Shown in pieces: positions 38,901-49,831 of a stretch of DNA of 64,000 bases; the first letter of the stretch is position 1, and the number at the start of each line of letters is the position of its first letter. The translations under genes were made by a program, and so were the position numbers. A model generated the notes under the pieces. The model searched no databases. It saw only the letters and a program-made list of their open reading frames with translations, and was not told the DNA's origin. The stretch is from NCBI GenBank assembly GCA_008360955.1, contig LUCM01002282.1, positions 1 through 64,000 on the forward strand, written 5' to 3'. This stretch comes from Fasciolopsis buskii (Eukaryota; Platyhelminthes; Trematoda; Plagiorchiida; Fasciolidae).

Positions 38901-41576
38901 CACTTATTGCCCCCAAAATTGCTCACTAATAATGGTACCGAAGGCCGCGATCTTAGTCCCTGGTCTTCCTCGTGCACAGATATAGAAGATTTTGCCCCGT
39001 CCAACACGGTATTTCATTCATTTTGCCGACGCCACCGAGATACTCTACACGTCTCATCTGTCGTCGCCTACCGTATTAATTGTGATGAAAAGTACTTCCA
39101 TCACTTGTATTGTTTGTGGGCAGTACAGTTCCGGATCACAAAGAGCACCATTTGGTCGTTCAGTTGTTGACCGCCACTAGGAAAATTCGCACTTGACGGC
39201 GCCCCAACCGCCGTCAAACTCTCAGTGACAGAACTCGGACTGCATTATTCTTTTATGCTTATTTTCTCCAAAGAAGCCTCTCACTAAACAGACAGAGCCA
39301 GGTGAACCGCGAGCCCAGTGTTTTGCTGTCCCAAGTTAACCTGAAGTATGTTCCTAGGACGTAGGACACACCATAGATCCCGCTTGGAAGTTGCGCCATA
39401 ATGTTTACAACATGCCCGCGTGTCCTGTTGTAGCCATTGAATGCATGCAACACTCATTTTACCAAGAGTCTTGTGGGTGTGTGCTCCCCCTTCTCACGTC
39501 GCGAGACCCCTGCGTCTTCGTCACCTGAAGCTCAACATAACCCTCCTCTTCAAAGCAAGCAAGCCTTTGGTGGTTTCGTCTACCTTTACGATCGCAGAAC
39601 TTTGTTCAAATTCCTTTGGACAATGGACTTTTACTGAGTCTATTCCTCTCGCTAAGCCTGCCATCAGAATTAGATTTCTTTACTTGATACGTTAGGATTT
39701 CTAAAAGGCTGCCGCTTTACATTAGCGCTAATAATCCTGGCTCATTTTCCAGTAAGAAGTTAACAAATTTCTCATCGTATCCAAAGTTACTGAGTTAAGC
39801 AGCACATAATTAAGGAATAATGACGACGATGAAAGGGCGCTTCACTTAGGGTAACCGCTCCCAAAACCTTTTACATATTTGGCAGTTATCTGGTTACCAC
39901 ACAAAGGACTTTTCCCACAAATTCACCGAAAGTTTCCTGTTTTTTGCCACTTTTACCCATTAATGTCCTCTCTATCTTAGGCCAGTATGACTGTTCTCGG
40001 CCCGCCGTTACCACACAATTCCCTAATCCTCTGTATTACTGCTCGGACAAAAATTCTTCTTACATCAAACCGCTGCTTGATCCTCTAGCTTCCGAACTGC
40101 GCCACTCTAAAGCTTTGTGCTTTAAAGACCAATACATTGCATCCAGTTCTCTCTACGCACCTAGTGCTCTCCTAATCTATCCGCAGTCTGCACAATACTT
40201 CCCTTTGCATCCAGTCTTTTTTTAACTCGCCAGTTCATCAAAATAATCCATATAATGTACTTAGACCTGGCTGTAGACAGCGTCCGACCACATCAAAAGT
40301 TAAAGTTGACGTGGACAGGCAGTCTCGGTAAGTGTTCTCTTTGCGCCCGCTTTTTCCGTTTCCCCACTTTTAGCTCTCTTCCATGACAATGGCTAAGATG
40401 GTGGCATATAACCCTTGGTTTTAACCGAGCATTGGGAAAACAGACCACTCCAGGCCTTTGTAGAAGTTGCTTCAATGAATGGAAATATGGCGGCAAGGGG
40501 GAAATAAGAAAACTTAGGGCACGACCTGAATTATGGCTATACCAGGGAAAAAGCCCACTATCAGCTGTGCACAACCATGACCCGGACGATATGGATTTCG
40601 GGGTGTGAAGACGAGTTATTCTTATTTATAGGGCTCTATGTAGCCTGCCAAGACGTAAACCTATAAAAGCAGAAACCGTACACCTTGGCTTGATGTTCGT
40701 TCGTCTGACTCACCATGGCTTCTCCCGCCAGAGAATTTGTATTGTGCCCTCGAAAAGAAACTCTACATGATATGTTTCTGCCAATCCCCATTTCGTTTTT
40801 TATGATTCAGACACAAGCCAGTGGCGGCTTAATACCTGCTTGCGATTCACTGAAAGTGCTTCCGGACTAGTGGTCGGGCTATACCTAACACTGATCACAA
40901 CAACGTGTCGTGCTGAAACTCAGAACTAATAGGCCGCTTCTCAGTGCAATCTTTCTCGTCGTTTTCTTTATTCTCTATGCCATCATTTCGGATATTCTTC
41001 TGTAATCATGCCAAATCGACTCTCGAAAACTGTCTCAAAGGTAATCAGCGTCTGGACAACTGAACTTACTTGAATGCAATCCGAATGATCGATAAACAGA
41101 GTCACCATTGGGTTCCTTGATATATCCCATGAGACACCTAAATCTTACTCCAACAGTACAACATACGTTTCTACATGGTAGTCTTGATATCCTGGCCTTT
41201 TCATTTCATAATTCTGGGCCCAACTTCTTGCACATCTGGAACCAACTTTCTTTCACTTGTCTCACCCCAAACAGCATTGCATTTATCCCCATGTTGTTGT
41301 CAAATGCCTATACGCCACTCGTATTACTCTGCGCTCCTAATCCTGCGGATGGGAACACTTTGCCCTAAATGACTTTCCGTTAATACCCCTTATATTCCCT
41401 TAAAGTTTGCCTTATTGTTTGTACATGTTGACTGATATTATCATTCCAGCTTACTCCAGTTGTTGTAACACAAACCTTGCGCAGAACCAGACCAAAAATA
41501 TCCCTCCCGTGTTCCAAACTCTCGAGCTCATATATAACCTCCGACGAGCTGACGTCGTCCAGTGAACCGATCCGCT
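29748..41576 (-). CDS. Unidentified gene, five or more exons, one membrane segment and charged helical C-terminus
   Basis: Seen: five minus-strand exons, 41576-41455, 38840-38614, 36997-36799, 31121-30905 and 29989-29748, with AG/GT borders and matching phase at all four joins. They give about 335 residues. Order: acidic segment (SLDDVSSSEVIYELESLEHG); charged helix (SERMKEVKLIREARGQFDES); hydrophobic segment (SSVLLVTLPIVVAHLFLLS) followed by RRRE, a likely membrane anchor with a positive flank; a conserved-looking soluble part (VPRYQPEHLVTVKAGAQNLV); and a polar helical C-terminus ending SKPKATMVPEGVT. The 5' end is missing: the first exon starts with two bases of a split codon. I do not recognise the family. 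The phase agreement and the hydrophilic, non-repetitive peptides argue for a real gene. It could be the 3' half of the gene whose exons lie at 63.4-56.3 kb. Confidence 0.6.
29990..30904 (-). other. Intron of the membrane-protein gene
   Basis: About 0.9 kb, plus strand pyrimidine-rich. No other feature. Confidence 0.5.
30905..31121 (-). CDS. Membrane-protein gene, penultimate exon
   Basis: Acceptor CTTCTTCCGCAG, donor GTAAAA, 72 codons plus one base. The peptide begins VKQIKGLLAGRVDVPRYQPE and includes KAGAQNLVKYMTSW. If the weak donor is not used, the frame ends at TGA about 9 codons further on and the protein stops here. Confidence 0.6.
31122..36798 (-). other. Large intron, pyrimidine-rich on the plus strand
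   Basis: 5.7 kb with long runs of C/T-rich plus-strand sequence. The many plus-strand open frames are rich in Ser, Pro, Leu and Phe and reflect base bias rather than genes. No mobile-element motif recognised. Confidence 0.5.
36799..36997 (-). CDS. Membrane-protein gene, transmembrane exon
   Basis: Acceptor ACACTCCAG, donor CAG/GTACAG. One base then 66 codons. It begins FALKAFVCTLENLFRART and carries SSVLLVTLPIVVAHLFLLS, about 19 uncharged residues closed by RRRE, as expected for a single membrane span with the downstream part cytosolic. It ends EINVWQ. Confidence 0.65.
36998..38613 (-). other. Intron of the membrane-protein gene
   Basis: 1.6 kb. The base bias is less marked, with purine-rich plus-strand stretches around 37.0-37.4 kb. 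The plus-strand frames at 37385-38073 were inspected; no retroelement motif could be confirmed. Confidence 0.45.
38614..38840 (-). CDS. Membrane-protein gene, exon with charged helix
   Basis: Acceptor GAGATCAG, donor GTGAGT, 75 codons plus two bases. The peptide includes GTDIEDVIIGNAIKCFGHVQ and SERMKEVKLIREARGQFDES. Alternative AGs lie 7-20 bases upstream, but only this one keeps phase with the upstream exon. Among the most protein-like stretches in the window. Confidence 0.65.
38841..41454 (-). other. Intron of the membrane-protein gene
   Basis: 2.6 kb, pyrimidine-rich on the plus strand. No supported feature. Confidence 0.5.
41455..41576 (-). CDS. Membrane-protein gene, first resolved exon
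   Basis: Acceptor TTAACAG, donor GTAAGC. Two bases then 40 codons, ending in phase 0. The peptide contains RIGSLDDVSSSEVIYELESL and ends LRKVCVTTTG. The frame is open further upstream to about 41634, so the 5' border could lie earlier, but no better AG is present there. Confidence 0.55.
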
Positions 41577-44520
41577 CTGTTAATGCACGGATGCCAACAT
41601 GCACGCGTAAAATGAATACCAATAGCGAAGTCAGTAAAATTCATGTATATCACTGAACCGGTGTCACGAAGAGGCATCACGATACTCCAATCCCTGCTTC
41701 ATTTACAATCTCATCTCTACTCTTCTTGTCAGTCATCCTTCATGGGAAATAACTCATTACTCGTCCACGTTCACATTTCATAGAAACCGTTGATATCATT
41801 ACGCACCCTCCGATATCCCTGACAAACAACGCAGGGCACAAACCGCTAGGACTAGCCGCTAAATTTGTATCTTCATTTGAAGCGATCCATTTAATGGCTG
41901 GGCATGCCACTTATTTAACTGGAAACAGCTTAAGACTGGAACCACTTACCTCCCTCCCACCCCTGGAAGTGCTTTGTGTGCTACATGGGTTAGCGATATT
42001 GTAAGGAAATGTCCACTGTGGCAAGCTGATGCCTCTCTAAACACCTACGGAGTACAATGATTACCCATTGATGACAGTGAGCGTCATTCTATCCATTGTT
42101 GTACTAATGACCTTTTAATTTTCCCCTCAACGGGCCAACGGCAAAGTACGCGGAATGGGAGAATTTACACGAATCACAGATCATGAAAATATTTTGCAAA
42201 TATTTTCATTTATTTCATGACGTAAATTTCTATTTCCTTTGCCTGTACCCATATGTTTCTCTGTTAGGTAATAGTGGGCAACCGAAGCCTTGTGCATAGC
42301 TGGCAGGCAAATTTTGGGGTAAAGGAAACTAGGGGAAATATGTAAATTACGATTGGGAAGGCGATATAGAATGGGCCCGTGCTATTTAACGTTTCAGGCT
42401 TAAGCCACTCAAAAACCACGTGTGGTTTGAAGTAGGGCGAACCAACCGAAAACTACTCGTTTGCATTGCGCAAACAACAAAGAAACCACTTGGCATTGAT
42501 CACATAAGTCGACAAGCTGAATTGACGACGGATTACAAAGAGCGTGACTTGCATAGCCCTTTCAATCACAGAGATACGGCAGTTGCGTGGCTTTAACAAT
42601 ACTCGAGATAGCAAGGATGAAGTGCTTGCTGCGCTTGGAAGTGATTTTGGAGTGCTAGAGGCCCAGACATCAACTCTATCATGACTTCGTAAATGGCCCG
42701 CTTCTTGCCTTCGTAAACTCTAGGCGACCCAGCTGCGACTCTGCTAAATACTAGCCAATCAACGCGGACCTGGTGCGCACGAGTGATTCACTCTTTCTAC
42801 CTCCTTGGCCAATCAGCTTTTCCGAAACTGACCAGTCAGATGACGACAGGGCTCCAGTGTCCGTCAGTCCGTTTTATACGGTAGCTGACTCGTTTGAACG
42901 TGAACCATGCGTTCTGGACCACGTGTCTTAGTAACAAAAAGCCAAATTTGGCCCTACGCTAGTGATGAATACGAATGTTTTAGTCCTATACGGTTTTCCT
43001 ATTAGTTGCTTTCTAATTACACCGACTGCGCTGTGGTATAGAACCTCAGTTCTGATAACCCACACCGATCATATACTGTAATACCTTGCACTCCGTCCTG
43101 TGTGCCATTACCTCGTTTTGGATTGAACTGTTCAGAATAATATTGCAACTAAGTGCGAAATGAATAACTAGCGGCAAGTTTAAGGTGAGACCACTGTCCT
43201 ATGGCATCAACACAAGTATGGTGATCCCATGAACCAAACAGAATTGAGGAAGAGGCATCATTTATTTTGGATTGTAAATAAGGGTACAATATTTCCTGTG
43301 GATTATTGCCCTCTCGTGTGATTATCTGCAAACGCCTTAAAGTCTGTTCATCTGTAGAAAGTGCGTTACATCAGCTAGCAATTCCCGCTTGCGGTATTTT
43401 GCGATATCGTAGAGCCTTCTCCAAACCGCTGTGCTAGCACGACGCTTTTCGGACTGGGAGTGCCCACCGAGTCTGCGGTATTTGTGAATAAACGTTAAAA
43501 TTAGCTACGATAAAATGGTACAGGACAGCCAGTTTTAAAGGCGACCTGCTATGGTGTCCGGATAAATTTATCTCCGACGCAATGCTACCACAAACCAGTC
43601 GAGGCATTAAGTTTCTGACAAACCTCGAGACTGAATTTGCCTCTGCTCTAAGGACTACGCAATCCTACAAAAGTCAGTGGTCTATAGTAAATAATCACTC
43701 ACCAGTTCAGCTCCATTTTGTTTACATGATGTATCTGTGATCATCTACTCCGTAGGCGTTTTTTGAGGTTATATTCGGTGAACAGGTACTGTGATACACT
43801 AACCTGATGTCGTGGTAGGTAAATTAAACTGACTGGGAAATTTGCATGCGTCTTCTGCAAAATCTGCAGTTAACAGTTATGATTTATCATCTAGGGTGTC
43901 ATCCAAGCCCACAGACGACATGCTTGTATCTGCTGGCCACTCTCGAAAGTCTCGGAAAAACTGGAAATGATTATTGAACGTTCGAGAACACTAGCCTGAT
44001 TGCCCTGGGATTGATTTGAAAAAAGGCATACTGGCATAACCAAGGGAATAGTCCCTTTTGGGGACCAATAAAAAATTCAAGTAGTGCCTTGATTGTTGGT
44101 TGAACCAGAAACCATCTGCCGCATGTGTGTGTGGATCACCGCTGAAAACGTGTTGGAAAATCGGAAACCGTAAGCAGTTTTCGGAAACTAACCTGAGGGG
44201 CTCGTTAGTACACCGAAGGAAATGGGTGATGGGATAACCGCGGGAATGTCCACTATTGGCGGTGAACAAAAAAATCCAACGAAAAGCTTTGCTAGTGGTC
44301 GAAGTTACCGCGATCGGCTTCAGGGGGTTTCCACCACTGTTCCAATTTGTAAATAAAAAAATTAGAAGATAGGCAGCTATAGAAATACACCAATCGGAGT
44401 GTCTCTTCGGGTGTGGGCATGTCGTTCCGACTGTGGGTAATTTACAGTCATCATTCTGCATAATGATCAAAGAGCTCACCTAGTAGGCATAATTCCAATA
44501 GTACATAAGTGGTGACTGAC
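41577..44520. other. No confident gene; minus-strand open frame at 44479-43991 unresolved
   Basis: Presumed intron or intergenic. The 162-codon minus frame at 44479-43991 has a hydrophobic stretch (ISIAAYLLIFLFTNW) and a good internal donor (CTCAG/GTTAGT near 44190), but no phase-consistent link to the exons either side. Confidence 0.35.
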
Positions 44521-44700
44521 TCGAAGCGGTATTATGCAGGCTGCTGTTGTTAGTGGTAATAGAAAGGAGCCTAACGAATTTTCGCCGCAGTTTGCAAAGG
44601 ACGAATCCGAAAGTGTATCCCAGGCTGATGGATCCGGTATTATATAACATGATAATTCCAATTAAAGAGAGAATGTAGTGCAGAAGTGTTGATAAGATTC
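44521..44700 (-). CDS. Candidate exon with hydrophobic segment, possible 5' exon of the membrane-protein gene
   Basis: Strong acceptor GAATTTTTCTAG. The frame reads ILSTLLHYILSLIGIIMLYN, a likely membrane helix, then YTFGFVLCKLRRKFVRLL. With donor GTCAGT after 44521 it ends with one base and joins the 41576 exon in phase. That donor is weak. Without it the frame runs to TAG at 44482-44480 and would be a C-terminus. A second frame over the same DNA is also open, so the assignment is uncertain. Confidence 0.4.
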
Positions 44701-44937
44701 CTAGAAAAATTCACTGTATTCGTCTGGGTAGAAGTGGAGTCATTCAACATTAAAAACAATAGGAAAAAGCTCAAAGAGACAAAGCAGCGCAGTGATAACA
44801 GCCTACAGCGACAAATGCTGAAAAGCAGATATTATCACGTGCGGACGTCTTTCACCTCCCTTGAAGCTTAAACAAAAGAAATGCATATGGTCCATAGGGC
44901 ACTTTTGCATCACCTCACTTGGTATTTCCGTAAACAG

Positions 44938-45073
44938 GTGCTTCCAACGTGGAGACGCTGAAACTTTTCTCAGTAGTCGTCACCCTCTAGACTTCGAACA
45001 TCCGCGAGTAGAAATGTCATCCAGCAGCCTACGTCCGACCCACGTCACGGCATTTATCGCAGCCGACGTATCA
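44938..45073 (+). CDS. Candidate isolated plus-strand exon
   Basis: Acceptor TTTCCGTAAACAG and donor GTAAGA bound one base plus 45 open codons (CFQRGDAETFLSSRHPLDFE, ending TAFIAADVS). The minus strand is broken by stops here. A plus-strand acceptor (TTTCTTTGCAG) follows at about 45231, but in phase it gives only four codons before a stop. No other plus-strand exon supports a gene, so this may be chance or part of a degraded element. Confidence 0.25.
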
Positions 45074-45683
45074 GTAAGAGCTCATCACTTGACGAACATA
45101 AGTCCTTGCTTGAGAATTACACACTGGACCCGCTAACCAACAAATTATTTTTCTATCGCAATATGTGAGGCCATTCATCACAATATTTTGCAGTTCGTGA
45201 AGGATCATTTTGCTTAATTGTTTCTTTGCAGAGCGCCAACAAGTGAACCCAAAACACGCGGGGCAGAAATCAGAAAACTAACGAGGGCACACCAGCCTGG
45301 AATGTTGTTTATTAAAACCAACTTTGTGGAAGATTTAATAGGAAAAGAAACTGTCTGCATGTGTACGTTACAAATGCACGCTCATGTTCACTTCGAAATG
45401 TGCATTTATTTCTCACATTCGCCAGCAGCAGGCAACCCACTATTGGCATCAAATGTTCTTAGCGGAAGTTGGGCTACGTGATGCATGCATAAACGTCCAA
45501 TTCTTTCGATATAAAAGGATGTCTACTAATGTTTTTTCACTCTATATAGTCTTGCATAGGCTTGCTAAACTCTAATAAAAAGCGAAAGTAATAACGATTA
45601 ATAGGAAAAATGGACCTAGAGATCAACGCTGACCCCTGTTATATATCCAAGGAAATATGCCGAAGGTTATTGTGGCTGATAAC

Positions 45684-45739
<56 letters not shown>
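45684..45739. repeat. (TAG)n trinucleotide microsatellite
   Basis: About 18 uninterrupted TAG units. The minus-strand frame through it gives a poly-Tyr run, which is an artefact. Confidence 0.95.
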
Positions 45740-48625
45740 ATTCGACAGGCAAACAGTAAAGGCCAACAGGAAACTATGAAGTCGTGCAGTCCCCTTGTCT
45801 GAGTGGGAAGATTTTAAAGTGAAACAACTAAACACTAGATCTGTGGCGGGCATAGAATCAATGACAAGCACGTCGGGAACGGAGTAACCTGAACCGCTTT
45901 GGCTATTCAGAGCCAGATATGCCATTCGAATTCTGAGTTTGCCCTTCACAGGCGCAACTAGCATAAACTGTCAGTGAGTTCATCGTAAGTGCCAAACCAG
46001 CTTGTTTACCGGTCTGCAGAGGGAGGCGCAAGTTGGAAAAGGCAAGAGTGGGAGGCTGACTAGCTTTGAGAAAATGTCAGGTACCAGATCAGAAATTAGT
46101 ATCGACACAACCTGACTATAAGCCATTGCAGGTATCGGGCATGCCACCAACGGACACACTGAAGTTAAGCTAAAGAGATAAGGAGGGACGGGTTTGGACA
46201 GAAGACAGGCTGAGTAAATCAGAGGATTTGTAGCAGCAGCATACTTATACTTTTTACTCTTGGAATATTCCCGAATTGTTCCGGGGTGGCATGCAATTTA
46301 AATGATCATATCCTAAAGTGAAACCCGAATGGCAGAGGGGTCGCTCACTTTCGGAGGATAAAAAAGGTTTAGTGTAAAGAGTGACGTGGAGGAAGCTCGG
46401 TAGAGCCAGAGATACTTAACGCATAATGGCACTAACAGGCGCAGACGTTTTTGTAGCCAGGTCATTCCATCTAAACCGGAGGCCTCAGACATCTAAGTAT
46501 GTCAGAAATAAATGAATGCAAGGAATCGCGCTAAACACAAGCAGATAAAGAGTGAACCAAAGCAGAGGACTGGATGAGCGAGCAGTCTGAAGGAAAAGAA
46601 CATAATTTCAAACACGAATAGCTTATCCAGAAATGAGAGGTAGGACGAAACGGAGTATGTAAACCCAGAGGGTTTACTAAGACTGGAGAAGCATCTGACT
46701 GAAAGCGGATAACAGAAGGAGAAGCACCTGAGAATATTTGCATAAGTTTGCAAGATTCGTGTGAAATTTCTCAAGGTTCAACTCAAAGTGAAGTATGAAG
46801 GATAACTGAGGACACTAGAGACAGTCGGAGAACAGAGTCTGCGAAAGACAAGACTATTAGGTAAACAAAGAATAGGGAGTTCTTGACAGAAAAGTAATTC
46901 CGTACAGAGAATGACATAACGGCAGAATGGATGAGGATTTCAAGCAAGGCAGCTTAAACTATCAATAAATTTGTGTCCAAAATTCTGTCTCATTTGCCAC
47001 TAGCAAATTTAATCAAAAGAGAAAACAGAAACAGAGTGAAATCGTTGCACTGGAATGCATTTGATCCATGGTTGGTGAACAGTTGTTAGCCGCGCAACGG
47101 CGCTATTGGGTGAGGCTGAACCAGCCCATGACATCTAACCTGAAACCACCTCTAAGAAGTTAACCCAGACTACGTGATCCACTAGCTCAGCTACACCTGC
47201 ACATAACTGCATCCGAGGTTCCTGAAGTATGTGTGTCTGTCAAAGAGGCAGATCTGCCTGTTCATCGCAGTGTCGGGATTATCGTGCATTCATATGCGTG
47301 TTCGGATGAGAGCGTAGGCAACTACTATGAGAAAAGGATCATAAAGTAGCACCGTCTTCTTGCCCTGGGGTGGCAGTGGACTCGGAGACTTAATGCGGCT
47401 TGTGCGAAAGCTTGAAGTGGGTTGCATATGACGGGTTCATATTGATGAAGGGAATCAGGGAGCTTTCAACGACTTTCTTTTGGCATGTATGAGACCTGAT
47501 ATTTTATTGGTATAAGTTTGGTGACACATCAGAATATGGCATTGTGACTAATTAAACTACGACGATGAAAATCCGACGACTGTACCAGTTGAATTTCTTG
47601 ATTTGGGACATTGACGTCGGCATTGAATGGTGATGACAGTCTGAAAGGAAGGAGGAAGATTGGTCAGTTCTGGAACCGTAGCTCCAGTGGGTGTGGTGAT
47701 TTTCAGCATTTGTCACAGATGGAAAAATTTGAGTCGGATTATTGCCGGATCTCATTGATGATGGTCATCATCTAAAGCCGTCCAACGGGCAGAGAAAAAT
47801 CATATTACTACCCTGAACAAACTGAGCGTCGCTTAGCGAAAGGAATTAGAACGAATTTGGAAAGGTCACTATACTAACAAAGCGAGGTAAGTTTCCCCGT
47901 GTAAACTGTTCCGTGCTTTAGATTATCCGCCGAATGTGAAAAGGAATGTTGGCAGAGAAAAACAGCATGAAATTCGTGAGCTTCACCAGATCAGAATCCG
48001 AATAAGGAATGACAGCACCAGTCAAAAGGTACGAACAGATTGGGGTTTATTATGCCCGTCGAACAAAACAACTAAGACAAAGAAAGGCATCAAAATCTCT
48101 GGAGAATTTGATAGCAGAAAAATGATTTTTTTATTCCAGCTTGGTTAGATGGTGAGGAGAGGTTGGATGTTAAAAACATTGATCCTTTTGATATAAGACA
48201 GACAAGAAAATTGCGAGTAACATCGGACCAACAGAAAGTGGAATATGGGTAAAAATACCGAATTTTCTTAATCATATGTCAACGGTTGTGAAGCGTATTT
48301 GTTAAACATGACCAGAATAAGGCCCAGTAAAAAAAATAGCGAATACATGGATTAAAGTCTAAGCCTTTTTGAAGAAAAAGAGCAGGGATAACAGGTGGTG
48401 TTAACCGAGTGGATTGAATAGAAAAGAAGACGAACCGGGGCGTTAAGTGGTCTAATTCCCCACTAAGAAGGACGAATGATTGATATAAATGAGAACACTA
48501 AAATGCAAGTAAGAAAGAAGAATCAGGTTTCTTGTCGCTTGTGGATGAAAATGTCAAAAGCGAAAAAGTAGGATCGACAGGATTTCGGTGAAGGTCCCAA
48601 ATAGATGGGATAATAAGATAAGGCA
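45740..48625. other. Purine-rich (plus strand) region without supported gene
   Basis: The plus strand is A/G-rich over about 3 kb. Open frames on the minus strand near 46502-46774 are Phe/Ser/Leu-rich, as expected from the bias. No motif or splice pair is convincing. Confidence 0.5.
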
Positions 48626-49831
48626 GTGAACCGCATAGTTACTCGGCAAGTTAAAATGATTGCGTTTGATTTGACTGACCTCTGCTTTTCTCCCACCAGA
48701 GGCGGCTCCATTTTAGATAGGGTTATTATCAACCACCCTGATTTCTTTTCTCTGAAACTACCTGGGCCAATTTCAAGTAGTGAGCATTGTGTGCTTCTGT
48801 TAAGGCCCAGAATATAATCTAGGCCAGCCTTCCATTCTTTCAGGCAAAAAAATCAAATCTGAGTTGGCCTCCGTAACTTTTCTCACAACAACCTTATTTT
48901 TCATCAGAAATCCCTTTCACTCGCATCTACCTGTTTCTCTTTTGAACCATTGCTCAATGATAATGTTGAACTTTTCACAGGGACGGTCAACGGTATCTTC
49001 GATATCTGTTGACCTCGGAAACACTATTCGTCTCAAATGGCCGTATCTCCAACCAGAAACTTAAATCTCTAAGACGATGTAAGGAGCACTTCTACAAATC
49101 CCGTAATAACTCAAGCGTGCGGCATATTTCCGAGCTAATAAAGTTTGAAATCAGACACATCAATACGACACTCGCCAGCCAACTCCTGAGTGGCGACAAC
49201 AGTCAAATCTTATGGCAAGCCATTCGACTGTCATGTGGAAAAAGAGAAACATGCGAAATGTTCTGTAGATGTCGACAGCTTCAATCGTGCTTTCATCCGT
49301 TCCTCGACATATACCCCGACCATATTTGGACAGGATAATGATATGACAGTTACAAGTTTTTCTAGGAAAGAGGTACTCGACCTTCTGCGCATGACTAAAA
49401 TTACCACAGCCGTTGGTCCTGACAGTCTGTCTTCAGCTCTTTTAAGGCATGGTGCTGGGGCTCTGACCGATGCATTTACTTCTCTGCTTAACTCGTCATT
49501 ACACTCGTCTTCTAGCCCTGACGGTTGGAGACCCGTCACTATTATCCTCATCCCTAAATCTAGCAGCTGTATTGCTTTAGCAAAACGTTTTCGCCCCATC
49601 GCCTTAACGTCTTCTGGTCTTAAACTGACGAAGCGTGCTATACTTGAGCGCCTGCATTCTTCTACGTATCCCCTTGACGACCCTTTTCAGTTTGCCTATA
49701 AATCCAACAGGTCCCCTTTGGCCGCTGTAGCCTCCCTCATTCACCACTTTTGTAAGCCCTTAAATGCGTCGATGAAATGTGTGCGTCGCACCTTTCTAGA
49801 CTATTCGTCAGCATTTAGCTGTACGAACTAG
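48626..49831 (+). mobile_element. Degenerate non-LTR retrotransposon fragment (endonuclease end to RT motif A)
   Basis: Seen: at about 48680-48815 the peptide PTRGGSILDRVIINH and SSSEHCVLLL match the end of the apurinic-type endonuclease of LINEs (SDH motif here as SEH). From 49190 to 49831 a single frame carries the RT fingers: VGPDSLSSALLRHGAG, DGWRPVTIILIPKSS, RFRPIALTS, and motif A as FLDYSSAF, then a stop. Between the two pieces the frame is broken. Motifs B and C, the palm end and the 3' tail are missing. Known: this layout and the RPIALTS / FLDYSSAF style occur in CR1/jockey-clade elements of flatworms. Inference: a 5'- and 3'-truncated dead copy. Confidence 0.85.

Noticed and set aside
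43991..44479. 162-codon minus-strand frame as a gene
   Set aside because: It has a hydrophobic stretch and an internal donor, but no phase-consistent neighbour or recognisable motif. Left as unresolved.
45683..45964. Minus-strand frame with poly-Tyr
   Set aside because: The Tyr run is the (TAG)n microsatellite read in antisense.
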